The notes below the pieces were generated by a model. It was not told the origin of the DNA. It did no database searches and worked only from the letters and a program-made list of their open reading frames with translations. Position numbers and translations under genes: made by a program. From JBQTKD01 sp963703165 (GTDB lineage: Bacteria; Actinomycetota; Actinomycetes; Sporichthyales; Sporichthyaceae), in the NCBI GenBank assembly GCA_963703165.1, contig OY969798.1:1674001-1738000 (forward strand): a stretch of DNA of 64,000 nucleotides, in the 5' to 3' direction. This document shows, piece by piece, positions 42,149 to 52,942 of this stretch (positions are counted from its first letter, which is position 1; the number at the start of each line of letters is the position of its first letter).

Positions 42149-42988
42149 TCAGCTCTCCCCTGCTGCGCCCTCGGGCGCGGTAGCGGTGACGGGCGGTGCC
42201 TCGATCGCCGCAGGTGCTGCGGCAGCTTCGACGGCGGCGGGTTCCTGACGGTCGGCACGGCGGGGACGTCGGTCCCGGTCGCCGCCACCACGGTCGGGGC
42301 GGGAACGGCCGGCGGCAGCCGCGGCGGCCGCGGCGCGCTGCTGCGCCTCGCGCTCGCTACGGGTCCCGGTGACGTCACCCTTGTAGATCCACACCTTCAC
42401 GCCGATGCGGCCGAAGGTGGTCCGGGCCTCGAAGAAGCCGTAGTCGATGTCCGCGCGCAGCGTGTGCAGCGGGACGCGACCCTCGCGGTAGAACTCCGAG
42501 CGCGACATCTCGGCGCCACCGAGGCGACCCGAGCACTGCACCCGGATGCCCTTGGCGCCGGCCTTGGTCGCGCTCTGCAGCGCCTTGCGCATGGCGCGAC
42601 GGAACGCGACACGGCTGGCGAGCTGCTCGGCGACACCCTGGGCCACGAGCTGCGCATCGATCTCGGGGTTCTTGACCTCGAGGATGTTCAGCTGCACCTG
42701 CTTGTCGGTCAGCTTCTCCAGGCGGGTGCGGATGTTGTCCGCCTCCGCGCCACGACGACCGATGACGATGCCCGGCCGCGCGGTGTGGATGTCGACGCGG
42801 ACCCGGTCCCGGGTGCGCTCGATCTCCACCTTGGAGATGCCGGCCCGCTCCATGCCCTTGGTGAGCATGCGACGGATCGCGACGTCCTCGGCGATGTAGT
42901 CGCCGTAGAGCTTGTCCGCGTACCAGCGACTCCGGAACTCGGTGGTGATGCCGAGTCGGAACCCGTGCGGGTTGACCTTCTGTCCCAC
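42149..42988 (-). CDS. rpsC: 30S ribosomal protein S3
   Basis: 279 residues: N-terminal MGQKVNPHGFRLGITTEFRS, KH domain with VRVDIHTARPGIVIGRRGAE, C-terminal S3 domain (RTTFGRIGVKVWIYKGDVTG). The last ~65 residues are an Arg/Gly then Ala/Pro-rich tail with no recognised domain. ATG overlaps the rplV stop by one base. Confidence 0.97.
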   Translation of the reverse strand: MGQKVNPHGFRLGITTEFRSRWYADKLYGDYIAEDVAIRRMLTKGMERAGISKVEIERTRDRVRVDIHTARPGIVIGRRGAEADNIRTRLEKLTDKQVQLNILEVKNPEIDAQLVAQGVAEQLASRVAFRRAMRKALQSATKAGAKGIRVQCSGRLGGAEMSRSEFYREGRVPLHTLRADIDYGFFEARTTFGRIGVKVWIYKGDVTGTRSEREAQQRAAAAAAAAGRSRPDRGGGDRDRRPRRADRQEPAAVEAAAAPAAIEAPPVTATAPEGAAGES

Positions 42989-43389
42989 TAGCGGGTCCGT
43001 CCCTTCTGGTTACCGGCCTTGCCGCCGGAGGCGGCGGCTGCCGGTCGCGACGTCACCACGACGGTGACGTGCGAAGTGCGCTTGCGGATGCGGTACGCGC
43101 GGCCCTGGGCACGCGGCCGGAACCGGTTCATCGTGGGGCCCTCGTCGACGAAGGCCTCGCTGATGAAGAGCGTGCGCGGGTCCAACGAGTAGTTGTTCTG
43201 CGCGTTGGCCACGGCGCTCGCGAGTACCTTGCCCACCGGCTCGGCAGCGGCCTGCGGCGCGAAGGCCAGGATCGCCTGAGCTTCGGCAACCGGCAGGCCA
43301 CGAACCATGTCGACGACCCGACGGGTCTTCATCGGCGCGATACGCAGATACCGAGCCCGCGCGACTGCGCTGTCCGGTCTGGCTTCCAT
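42988..43389 (-). CDS. rplV: 50S ribosomal protein L22
   Basis: 133 residues: ARARYLRIAPMKTRRVVDMV, RGLPVAEAQAILAFAPQAAA, FRPRAQGRAYRIRKRTSHVT (tunnel hairpin region). A 71-bp gap from rpsS. Confidence 0.97.
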   Translation of the reverse strand: MEARPDSAVARARYLRIAPMKTRRVVDMVRGLPVAEAQAILAFAPQAAAEPVGKVLASAVANAQNNYSLDPRTLFISEAFVDEGPTMNRFRPRAQGRAYRIRKRTSHVTVVVTSRPAAAASGGKAGNQKGRTR

Positions 43390-43460
43390 CGCACTCTCCT
43401 GCTCTGTGAATTGGCCTTGCTTGTGTGAAGTACTGCTACGTCAGTTGGAGCTGGTCGCGA

Positions 43461-43742
43461 CTAACCGCGGCGCGCCTTGCGGTCGTCCCTCACGTGTCCA
43501 CGGAAGGTCCGCGTCGGCGCGAATTCGCCGAGCTTGTGACCGACCATCGACTCGGTGATGAACACCGGGATGTGCTTGCGGCCGTCGTGCACGGCGATCG
43601 TGTGCCCGAGCATCTCGGGGATGATCATCGAGCGACGGGACCAGGTCTTGATCACGTTCTTGGTGCCCTTGTCGTTCTGGACCTCGACCTTCTTGGCGAG
43701 GTGGCCGTCGACGAACGGGCCCTTCTTCAGACTGCGAGGCAT
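43461..43742 (-). CDS. rpsS: 30S ribosomal protein S19
   Basis: 93 residues: PRSLKKGPFVDGHLAKKVEV, KTWSRRSMIIPEMLGHTIAV, HKLGEFAPTRTFRGHVRDDR. Directly abuts rplB. Confidence 0.98.
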   Translation of the reverse strand: MPRSLKKGPFVDGHLAKKVEVQNDKGTKNVIKTWSRRSMIIPEMLGHTIAVHDGRKHIPVFITESMVGHKLGEFAPTRTFRGHVRDDRKARRG

Positions 43743-44581
<839 letters not shown>

Positions 44582-44582
<1 letters not shown>

Positions 44583-44896
44583 CAGGAAACCGGTCCTCCG
44601 AAGATGTCGATCCGATCGCCTTCCTTGACGGTGACGATGGCGCGACGCGTGCTGTTACGGGTTCCGAAACCGGCCTTGGTCCGCTTGCGCTTGCCCTGCC
44701 GGTTGATCGTGTTGACGCCGGTGACCTTCACGCCGAACACCTTCTCGACCGAGATCTTGATCTCGGTCTTGTTGGCGTCCGGGGCCACCAGGAACGTGTA
44801 CTTGTTCTCGTCGAGAAGGCCGTAGCTCTTCTCGGAGATGACCGGCGCGAGCAGGATGTCGCGGTGGTCCTTGAAGCTCGATGCGGGGCTACTCAT
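44582..44896 (-). CDS. rplW: 50S ribosomal protein L23
   Basis: 104 residues: HRDILLAPVISEKSYGLLDE, NKYTFLVAPDANKTEIKISV, EKVFGVKVTGVNTINRQGKR. Exit-tunnel docking site for trigger factor. Overlaps rplD by 4 bp. Confidence 0.97.
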
Positions 44897-45561
44897 GACG
44901 CACCCTTCTTGCCAAGGGCGACAGCCCCGCCGGAGACGCCCGCGTGCTCGAGGAAAGCGGCGAGGGAGTCGGTGGTGAAGACGATGTCGTCGTTGACCAG
45001 CACGTCGTAGGTGTTGAGCTGGTCCGGTGCGATGACATGCACGCCGGGAACGTTGCGCACGCTCTTCCAGCTCACGACGTCGTCCCGTGCGATGACCACG
45101 AGCGCCTTACCCGCGTCGCCGACCTGGTTCAGTGCGGCAATGGCGGTGCGGGTCGAGGGAGTGTCCCCCGAGCCCAGCGAGGCGAGCACGTGCACCTTGC
45201 CCCCGCGGGCCCGGTCCGACAGGGCCCCGCGCAGGGCGGCGGCCTTCATCTTCTTCGGGGTCCGCTGGGAGTAGTCGCGCGGCAGGGGCCCGTGCACAAC
45301 GCCACCACCGGTGAACTGCGGGGCGCGGGTCGAGCCCTGACGGGCGCGGCCGGTGCCCTTCTGCCGGTACGGCTTGCGGCCACCACCACTGACCTCACCG
45401 CGGCGCTTGGCCTTGTGGGTGCCCTGACGAGCGGCAGCCAACTGGGCCACGACGACCTGGTGGATCAGCGGGATGTTCACGGTGACGTCGAAGATCTCCG
45501 CGGGAAGTTCCGCGGTCCCCGACTTCTTGCCTGTGGCGTCGATGACGTCGACGGCGGTCAT
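44893..45561 (-). CDS. rplD: 50S ribosomal protein L4
   Basis: 222 residues: LPAEIFDVTVNIPLIHQVVV, GTHKAKRRGEVSGGGRKPYR-QKGTGRARQGS (tunnel loop), KKMKAAALRGALSDRARGGK. In enterobacteria L4 represses S10-operon expression. Overlaps rplC by 4 bp. Confidence 0.97.
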   Translation of the reverse strand: MTAVDVIDATGKKSGTAELPAEIFDVTVNIPLIHQVVVAQLAAARQGTHKAKRRGEVSGGGRKPYRQKGTGRARQGSTRAPQFTGGGVVHGPLPRDYSQRTPKKMKAAALRGALSDRARGGKVHVLASLGSGDTPSTRTAIAALNQVGDAGKALVVIARDDVVSWKSVRNVPGVHVIAPDQLNTYDVLVNDDIVFTTDSLAAFLEHAGVSGGAVALGKKGAS

Positions 45562-46220
45562 GCCAGCTCACCCTTCTTCGGTGCGCCCTTGCTCGGGGTC
45601 CGGACGAACACCAGGCCACCCTTGGGCCCGGGCACGGCGCCCTTGAGCAGGATCAGGTTCGCGTCGCTGTCGACCGAGTGCACGGTCAAGTTCTGCGTGG
45701 TGTGCCGCACGTTGCCCATGCGACCGGCCATCTTCATGCCCTTGAACACGCGGGCCGGCGTGGCGCAGGCACCGATCGAGCCGGGGCTGCGGTGCTTGCG
45801 CTGCGTGCCGTGCGAGGAGCTCAGACCCTTGAAGCCATGTCGCTTCATGACACCGGCCGTGCCCTTGCCCTTGCTGCGGCCGACGATGTCGACCAGCGCG
45901 CCGTCGGCGAAGATCTCACCGACGGTGAGCTCCTGACCGACCGTGTACTGCGACGCGTCCTCCGTGCGGATCTCCACCACGTGCCGGCGCGGGGTGACCC
46001 CGGCCTTGCGGAAGTGTCCGGCGTCCGGCTTGCTCACCTTGCGCGGGTCGATTTCGCCGAAGCCGATCTGGACAGCCTCGTACCCGTCGCGCTCGCCGCT
46101 GCGCACAGCGGTGACCACGCAGGGGCCGGCCTTGACGACGGTCACCGGGACAACGCGTCCGCGGGCGTCGAAGACCTGAGTCATGCCCAGCTTTTCGCCG
46201 AGCAGGCCACTGACATTCAT
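45558..46220 (-). CDS. rplC: 50S ribosomal protein L3
   Basis: 220 residues: GLLGEKLGMTQVFDARGRVV, KGTAGVMKRHGFKGLSSSHG, RKHRSPGSIGACATPARVFK, GMKMAGRMGNVRHT. Follows rpsJ by 19 bp. Confidence 0.97.
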   Translation of the reverse strand: MNVSGLLGEKLGMTQVFDARGRVVPVTVVKAGPCVVTAVRSGERDGYEAVQIGFGEIDPRKVSKPDAGHFRKAGVTPRRHVVEIRTEDASQYTVGQELTVGEIFADGALVDIVGRSKGKGTAGVMKRHGFKGLSSSHGTQRKHRSPGSIGACATPARVFKGMKMAGRMGNVRHTTQNLTVHSVDSDANLILLKGAVPGPKGGLVFVRTPSKGAPKKGELA

Positions 46221-46239
46221 GCCTGGTTCCTCCCCCGGC

Positions 46240-46548
46240 CTAAAGCTTGATCTCGATGTCGACGCCGGCCGGAAGGTCGAGACGCATCAGCGAGTCGACG
46301 GTCTTCGGGGTCGGGTCGAGGATGTCGATGAGGCGCTTGTGCGTGCGCATCTCGAAGTGCTCGCGCGAGTCCTTGTACTTGTGCGGCGAGCGAATGACGC
46401 AGTACACGTTCTTCTCGGTCGGCAGCGGAACAGGCCCGGCCACCGTCGCGCCGGTACGCGTCACCGTGTCGACGATCTTGCGCGCCGACGAGTCGATGAC
46501 CTCGTGGTCGTACGCCTTGAGCCGGATGCGGATCTTCTGTCCCGCCAT
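46240..46548 (-). CDS. rpsJ: 30S ribosomal protein S10 / NusJ
   Basis: 102 residues: AGQKIRIRLKAYDHEVIDSS, TGATVAGPVPLPTEKNVYCV, SPHKYKDSREHFEMRTHKRL. Also partners NusB in antitermination. First gene of the S10 cluster, placed after the tuf terminator. Confidence 0.98.
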   Translation of the reverse strand: MAGQKIRIRLKAYDHEVIDSSARKIVDTVTRTGATVAGPVPLPTEKNVYCVIRSPHKYKDSREHFEMRTHKRLIDILDPTPKTVDSLMRLDLPAGVDIEIKL

Positions 46549-46591
46549 CGCTTCCTCGCCGTCCTTCGTTCTTACGTCGTCGGGTCATGCA

Positions 46592-46624
46592 ACGCTCCGG
46601 GGCGCGAGGTGCGCCCCGGAGCGT
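46592..46624 (-). terminator. Hairpin terminator after tuf
   Basis: ACGCTCCGGGGCGC-GAGGT-GCGCCCCGGAGCGT is a perfect 14-bp stem 7 bp beyond the tuf stop. Little U follows, but the strength and place mark the end of the str operon. Confidence 0.8.
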
Positions 46625-46630
46625 GAAGCA

Positions 46631-47824
<1,194 letters not shown>

Positions 47825-47878
47825 TGGAATCTCCTTCTGCGTTCTCGTACGTAGTCCTGCTATGGATTTGGCTTGGCG

Positions 47879-49981
47879 CTATTCGCCGCGGGCCTTCTTC
47901 ACGATCTCTTCCGCGACGTTGCGCGGAACCTCTGCATAGCTGTCGAACTGCATGGAGTAGTTCGCTCGGCCCTGGGTCTTGCTGCGCAGGTCACCCACGT
48001 AACCGAACATCTCGGAGAGCGGGACGAGAGCCCGCACAACCCGCATGCCGAACGCTTCCTCCATGGCCTGGATCTGGCCGCGGCGGGAGTTCAGGTCGCC
48101 GATGACCTCGCCCATGTAGTCCTCAGGAGTGCGGACCTCGACGGACATCATCGGCTCGAGCAGGATCGGATCGGCCTTGCGGGCGGCCTCCTTGAAGGCC
48201 ATCGAACCGGCGATCTTGAACGCGAGTTCGGAGGAGTCGACGTCGTGCGCGGCGCCGTCGAGCAGGGACACCTTGACGTCGACCATCGGGTAGCCGGCGA
48301 GGACGCCGAACTCCATGGCCTCCTGGCAACCCGCGTCGACGGACGGGATGTACTCACGCGGGACGCGACCACCGGTGACCTTGTTGATGAACTCGTAGCC
48401 ACCGTCGCCCGAACCTGTCGGCTCGATCGCGATCTGGACCTTCGCGAACTGACCGGACCCACCGGTCTGCTTCTTGTGGGTGTAGTCGTAGCGCTCGACG
48501 GCCTTGCGGATCGTCTCGCGGTAGGCGACCTGCGGCTTGCCGACGTTCGCCTCGACCTTGAACTCGCGCTTCATGCGGTCGACCAGCACCTCGAGGTGCA
48601 GCTCGCCCATGCCGGCGATGATCGTCTGGCCCGTGTCCTCGTCGGTCCGGACCACGAAGGTCGGGTCCTCCTCGGCGAGGCTCTGGATCGCGAGGCCCAG
48701 CTTTTCCTGGTCGCTCTTGGTCTTCGGCTCGATGGCGACGGAGATGACGGGGGCCGGGAAGTTCATCGACTCCAGGATCACGGGCGCTTCGACCGCGCAC
48801 AGCGTGTCACCGGTGGTGGTGTTCTTCAGACCCTGCACAGCCACGATGTGACCGGCCGTCACCTTCTCGATCTCCTCACGCTTGTTCGCGTGCATCTGGT
48901 AGATCTTGCCGATCCGCTCCTTGTGGCCCTTGGTGCTGTTCAGCACCTGGGTGCCGGCGGTGAGCGTGCCGGAGTACACGCGGATGTAGGTGAGCTTGCC
49001 GAGGTGCTGGTCCCGCATGATCTTGAACGCCAGGGACGCGACCGGAGCATCGTCCTTGGGCTCACGCTCGACCAGCTCTTCGAGGTCCTTGACCGAGTGG
49101 CCCTTGATCGCGCCGATGTCCAGCGGCGAGGGCAGGTAGCGGACGACCGCGTCGAGCATGGGCTGGACGCCCTTGTTCTTGAACGCGGTGCCGCACACGA
49201 CGGGGTTGAGGTTGTTGGCGATCGTCGCGCGGCGGATGCCGGCGATGATCTGCTCCTCGGTGGGTTCGGTGCCCTCGAGGTACTGCTCCATGATCTGGTC
49301 GTCGCCCTCGGCGAGGGTCTCGATCAAGCGGTCGCGCCACTCGCGGGCGGCCTCGAGGTGGCTGTCCGGGATGTCGACGGTCTCGTACATCTCGCCCTTG
49401 GCGGTGTCGTCGGACCACACCAGGGCCTTCATCGCGATGAGGTCGACGACGCCCTTGAAGTCCGACTCGGCACCGATCGGGATCTGCACAACCAGCGGAG
49501 TGGCGTTCAGGCGCGTGATCAGCATGTCGACGCAGCGGTGGAACTCCGCGCCGACCCGGTCGAGCTTGTTGATGAAGCAGATGCGCGGGACCTGGTATCG
49601 GTCCGCCTGGCGCCACACGGTCTCGGACTGCGGCTCCACACCGGCGACGCCGTCGAACACGGCGACCGCGCCGTCGAGCACGCGGAGCGAGCGCTCCACC
49701 TCGACGGTGAAGTCCACGTGGCCCGGGGTGTCGATGATGTTGATGGTGTGGTCGTCCCACACGCAGGTGGTCGCAGCGGAGGTGATGGTGATGCCCCGCT
49801 CCTGCTCCTGCTCCATCCAGTCCATGACGGCAGCGCCCTCGTGGACCTCACCGATCTTGTACGTGATCCCTGTGTAGAACAGGATCCGCTCGGTGGTGGT
49901 CGTCTTGCCGGCGTCGATGTGAGCCATGATCCCGATGTTCCGGACCTGGGCCAGATCGACGTTGGCGGTACTGACGGCCAT
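47879..49981 (-). CDS. fusA: Translation elongation factor G
   Basis: 700 residues. G1 AHIDAGKTTTTERILFYTG, G3 DTPGHVDF, G4 NKLDRVGAEF, then domains II-V (RTDEDTGQTIIAGMGELHLE; TQGRANYSMQFDSYAEVPRN). Catalyses ribosome translocation and, with RRF, recycling. 61 bp after rpsG. Confidence 0.98.
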   Translation of the reverse strand: MAVSTANVDLAQVRNIGIMAHIDAGKTTTTERILFYTGITYKIGEVHEGAAVMDWMEQEQERGITITSAATTCVWDDHTINIIDTPGHVDFTVEVERSLRVLDGAVAVFDGVAGVEPQSETVWRQADRYQVPRICFINKLDRVGAEFHRCVDMLITRLNATPLVVQIPIGAESDFKGVVDLIAMKALVWSDDTAKGEMYETVDIPDSHLEAAREWRDRLIETLAEGDDQIMEQYLEGTEPTEEQIIAGIRRATIANNLNPVVCGTAFKNKGVQPMLDAVVRYLPSPLDIGAIKGHSVKDLEELVEREPKDDAPVASLAFKIMRDQHLGKLTYIRVYSGTLTAGTQVLNSTKGHKERIGKIYQMHANKREEIEKVTAGHIVAVQGLKNTTTGDTLCAVEAPVILESMNFPAPVISVAIEPKTKSDQEKLGLAIQSLAEEDPTFVVRTDEDTGQTIIAGMGELHLEVLVDRMKREFKVEANVGKPQVAYRETIRKAVERYDYTHKKQTGGSGQFAKVQIAIEPTGSGDGGYEFINKVTGGRVPREYIPSVDAGCQEAMEFGVLAGYPMVDVKVSLLDGAAHDVDSSELAFKIAGSMAFKEAARKADPILLEPMMSVEVRTPEDYMGEVIGDLNSRRGQIQAMEEAFGMRVVRALVPLSEMFGYVGDLRSKTQGRANYSMQFDSYAEVPRNVAEEIVKKARGE

Positions 49982-50041
49982 AACTGCGCTTCCCCTTGCT
50001 CGACGTTGCGGTTCGTGCGGTGTCTACCGGCGGTGCGGTGG

Positions 50042-50512
50042 TTACCAGCGGTAGTGGGCGAAGGCCTTGTTGGACTCGGCCATCTTGTGGGTGTCCTCGC
50101 GGCGCTTGACGCTGGCGCCGAGGCCGTTGCTGGCGTCGAGGATCTCGTTCATGAGGCGCTCGGTCATCGTCTTCTCGCGGCGGGCGCGGCTGTAGCCGAT
50201 CAGCCAGCGCAGCGCGAGGGTGGTGGCGCGGTTGGCCTTGACCTCGACCGGCACCTGGTAGGTGGCACCACCGACGCGGCGGCTCTTGACCTCAAGGCTC
50301 GGCTTGACGTTGTCCAGTGCGCGCTTGAGCGTGACCACCGGGTCGCTGCCGGTCTTGGCCTTGCAGCCCTCGAGCGCGCCGTACACGGTGCGCTCGGCGA
50401 CGGACTTCTTGCCGGACAGCAACACCTTGTTCACCAGCTGAGTAACAAGCTGCGAGCTGTAGACCGGGTCGACGACGACCGGGCGCTTCGGCGGCGGGCC
50501 TTTACGAGGCAT
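50042..50512 (-). CDS. rpsG: 30S ribosomal protein S7
   Basis: 156 residues: PRKGPPPKRPVVVDPVYSSQ, LVNKVLLSGKKSVAERTVYG, RRVGGATYQVPVEVKANRAT, KAFAHYRW. Nucleates the 30S head. ATG overlaps the rpsL stop (TAATG). Confidence 0.98.
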   Translation of the reverse strand: MPRKGPPPKRPVVVDPVYSSQLVTQLVNKVLLSGKKSVAERTVYGALEGCKAKTGSDPVVTLKRALDNVKPSLEVKSRRVGGATYQVPVEVKANRATTLALRWLIGYSRARREKTMTERLMNEILDASNGLGASVKRREDTHKMAESNKAFAHYRW

Positions 50513-50886
50513 TAGGACTTCTCCTTCTTCGCGCCGTAGCGGCTGCGAGCCTGCTTGCGGTTCTTGACACCCTGGGTGTCCAGCGAACCGCGAATGATCT
50601 TGTAGCGCACACCCGGCAGGTCCTTCACACGACCGCCACGCACGAGCACGATCGAGTGCTCCTGCAGGTTGTGACCGACACCGGGGATGTAGGCGGTCAC
50701 CTCGATCTGGCTGGTGAGGCGCACGCGGGCGACCTTGCGCAGCGCGGAGTTCGGCTTCTTGGGCGTCGTGGTGTAGACGCGGGTGCAGACACCGCGGCGC
50801 TGGGGACAACCCTTCAGCGCGGGCGTCTTGGTCTTGGAGACCTTGTCCTGCCGACCCTTTCGGACCAGCTGCTGGATCGTGGGCAC
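50512..50886 (-). CDS. rpsL: 30S ribosomal protein S12
   Basis: 124 residues from the GTG at 50886: PTIQQLVRKGRQDKVSKTKT, QRRGVCTRVYTTTPKKPNSA, LRKVARVRLTSQIEVTAYIP, GHNLQEHSIVLVRGGRVKDL. The lysines where streptomycin-resistance substitutions arise (in PKKPNSA and VRGGRVKD regions) are the wild-type residues. First gene of the str operon with a leader of about 200 nt. Confidence 0.98.
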   Translation of the reverse strand: MPTIQQLVRKGRQDKVSKTKTPALKGCPQRRGVCTRVYTTTPKKPNSALRKVARVRLTSQIEVTAYIPGVGHNLQEHSIVLVRGGRVKDLPGVRYKIIRGSLDTQGVKNRKQARSRYGAKKEKS

Positions 50887-51091
50887 CGCTTCTCCGTCTT
50901 CGTTGCCGTACCGGTCGTGGCCGCGGCTCTCCTCCGACCCCCGCGGTCGGGCGTGTCGCACCCGTTCGCGCATTCCTGCCAGGAATCCTGACCGGATTTC
51001 GGCCTGCCGCCGCCGAGTGGCGTCAGCAAAAGCCTTGAGGTCGCGCGAAGACACGCGCGGGTACCCAGGCTCAGCCCAGGCACGAGGGGGA

Positions 51092-51119
51092 ACATTACCA
51101 GTGTCGCGGGGGCGGTCAA
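51092..51119 (-). promoter_or_regulatory. str operon promoter (rpsL-rpsG-fusA-tuf)
   Basis: On the minus strand TTGACC (51119-51114), 16 bp, TAATGT (51097-51092). A close fit to actinobacterial sigma-70 promoters. Transcription starting near 51085 gives a leader of about 200 nt; the 50887-51091 stretch holds no convincing gene. Confidence 0.75.
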
Positions 51120-51148
51120 ACCTGGGTGTGTCGCCGTGGCGCCCCTGA

Positions 51149-51475
51149 CTAATAGAGCGCAGCCGTAGCGCCGGCATCTCCTGCTCGATCGAGCACCCAG
51201 AGGAACGCGGCGATCGCCAGCGCCCCGCCGACCACAGCCAGCACCACGCTGACCCACGAACAGATGGTTCCCGTCCGGATCAGCCCCAGCCCGCCGAGCC
51301 TGCCCTCTCCGGCCAGGACCTCTCGCCGCGCGGCCGGTGCCATGACCAGCGCCATCACAGCCACCACCACCCCCAACCCGCAGAACAACATGCCGGGCAG
51401 AGAGGCGATCCCGAGGTACCCGACCGCGGTCGCCCGTCGGGGGACGGGCAGCGCCGGGGGTTGCTCCACACTCAC
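51149..51475 (-). CDS. Small membrane protein, DUF4190-like
   Basis: 108 residues from a GTG that overlaps the upstream stop (GTGA). Two membrane segments: AVGYLGIASLPGMLFCGLGV-VVAVMALVMA and ICSWVSVVLAVVGGALAIAA-FLWVL, joined by APAARREVLAGEGRLGGLGL, the 'REI...G..tG.gla.aG...g' linker typical of DUF4190. Function unknown. Paralogue of the gene before it; the two are a tandem pair, facing toward the str promoter. Confidence 0.75.
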   Translation of the reverse strand: MSVEQPPALPVPRRATAVGYLGIASLPGMLFCGLGVVVAVMALVMAPAARREVLAGEGRLGGLGLIRTGTICSWVSVVLAVVGGALAIAAFLWVLDRAGDAGATAALY

Positions 51476-52020
51476 GACGAGCGCAGCTCCCCCGGGGTCT
51501 GGATCTCGATGGTCCCCCCGCCGGTGGACACCGCGATCGTGACTGCGATCGCGAAGATCACGATGACCAGGATGACCAGGGCGATGGAGACCCAACTGCA
51601 GATGACCCCCGCCTTGATCAGGCCGTCGCCGGTCAGGCGCCCCTGCGAGGCAGCGATCTCCCGCTTGGCCCCCGGCGCCATGCACAGGGCCACGATCCCC
51701 GGGATGCCGAGGCAGGCGATCAGGGAGGAGATGCCCAGCACGAGGATCGCGATGGCCTTGCCGGCCGTCTTGGTAGGTCCGCTCGGAGGTCCGCCCTGGA
51801 CCCAGCCGGCCGGTGGCGGGTAGCCCTGGGCCCCGTACGGCCCCGGCGCGCCCCACGCGGGCGGCGGTGGCGGGTACCCGCCCGGCGCTCCACCACCCTG
51901 CGGCGGGGAACCCCAGCCCTGGTTGCCGCTCGGTGGAGGTGGAGGCTGCTTGGTCAGGTCGGGCGGCGGACCCCAGCTCCCCTGGTCCGGTGGGCCTCCG
52001 GGCGGTCCGGTCTCACTCAT
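51472..52020 (-). CDS. Proline-rich DUF4190-type membrane protein
   Basis: 182 residues. A long Pro/Gly-rich cytoplasmic N-terminus (about 1-80, with PPPPPSG and GGYPPPPPAWG) precedes two membrane helices (AIAILVLGISSLIACLGIPG-IVAL and ICSWVSIALVILVIVIFAIA) linked by APGAKREIAASQGRLTGDGL, the DUF4190 signature. Function unknown; proline-rich tails of this kind often mediate protein contacts. Divergent from the MOSC gene, with 65 bp between starts. Confidence 0.8.
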   Translation of the reverse strand: MSETGPPGGPPDQGSWGPPPDLTKQPPPPPSGNQGWGSPPQGGGAPGGYPPPPPAWGAPGPYGAQGYPPPAGWVQGGPPSGPTKTAGKAIAILVLGISSLIACLGIPGIVALCMAPGAKREIAASQGRLTGDGLIKAGVICSWVSIALVILVIVIFAIAVTIAVSTGGGTIEIQTPGELRSS

Positions 52021-52072
52021 GTCGTGCCACCTCCCCGTCGAACTCGGCCCCAGTCTGCCCCAGCGACGCCTA

Positions 52073-52078
52073 TAGCGT
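52073..52078 (+). promoter_or_regulatory. Candidate -10 for a leaderless MOSC transcript
   Basis: TAGCGT lies 7 nt before the GTG at 52086 and no ribosome-binding site is present in the gap, the geometry expected of a leaderless transcript. No clear -35. Confidence 0.4.
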
Positions 52079-52085
52079 TGTCGAC

Positions 52086-52931
52086 GTGACGACGCGCCTG
52101 ACCCGGATCCGTCGGTACCCGGTGAAGTCCTGCCGGGGCGAGGATCTGACCGTTGCGCAGGTACAGCCCTGGGGGCTCGCCGGGGACCGTCGCTGGATGG
52201 TGGTCGACCAGGCGGGCGACGCCCTCACCGCCCGGACGGACTCGGCGCTGCTTCTCGTGAAGCCGCAGATCGTCGACGGCAGGCTGACGCTGACCGCCCC
52301 GGGGATGGAGCCGCTCACCGTGGCGGCCCCGACCTCTCCCCTGCTCGACGTGGCCGTGCACGGCAACCGGGTCGCGGCGGCCTGGGCGGGGCAGAGCGCC
52401 GACGAGTGGTTCAGCGCGCTCCTGGGCGCCCCGACGCGGTTGGTCCACCTCGACGATCCGACGCGACGCGCGCCGCACCCCGATTACAGCTCCTCCGACG
52501 ATCGCGTCTCGCTGGCCGACGGCTACCCCCTGCTGCTGGTCAACGAGGCCTCGTTGACGGCGCTGAGCGATCTGGTGGCGGCCGGACCGGATCCGGACTC
52601 CGCCCCACTGTCGATGCTCCGATTCCGCCCGAACCTGGTGGTGACCGGCGCGGCGGCCTGGGCCGAGGACGGCTGGCGGCGGATCCGCATCGGCGAGGCG
52701 ACCTTTCGCGCGGTCAAGGGCTGCAGCCGATGCGTGCTGACCACGATCGATCCGGAGACGTTGGACCGGGGCCGCGAACCGATCCTGACCCTGGCCCGGC
52801 ACCGGCGCTGGGACGGCAAGACCTGGTTCGGCGTGAATCTGATCCCGGACCTCCCCGACGCCACCGTCCAGCTGGGCGACGAAGTAGAGATCCTCGACGA
52901 GAAGCCCGACCCCGACGGTCCCCTGCGCTGA
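52086..52931 (+). CDS. MOSC domain-containing protein
   Basis: 281 residues. The N-terminal MOSC_N beta barrel starts TRIRRYPVKSCRGEDLTVAQ with WGLAGDRRWMVVD, and the MOSC domain carries FRPNLVVTG, RRIRIGEATFRAVKGCSRCV and the cysteine motif CSRC. The conserved Cys in this place binds or transfers sulfur for molybdenum-cofactor-type reactions (as in mARC/YcbX-like proteins). Substrate unknown; GTG start, likely leaderless. Followed after 11 bp by the DUF427 gene. Confidence 0.85.
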   Translation: MTTRLTRIRRYPVKSCRGEDLTVAQVQPWGLAGDRRWMVVDQAGDALTARTDSALLLVKPQIVDGRLTLTAPGMEPLTVAAPTSPLLDVAVHGNRVAAAWAGQSADEWFSALLGAPTRLVHLDDPTRRAPHPDYSSSDDRVSLADGYPLLLVNEASLTALSDLVAAGPDPDSAPLSMLRFRPNLVVTGAAAWAEDGWRRIRIGEATFRAVKGCSRCVLTTIDPETLDRGREPILTLARHRRWDGKTWFGVNLIPDLPDATVQLGDEVEILDEKPDPDGPLR

Positions 52932-52942
52932 GGAGAGACCCG

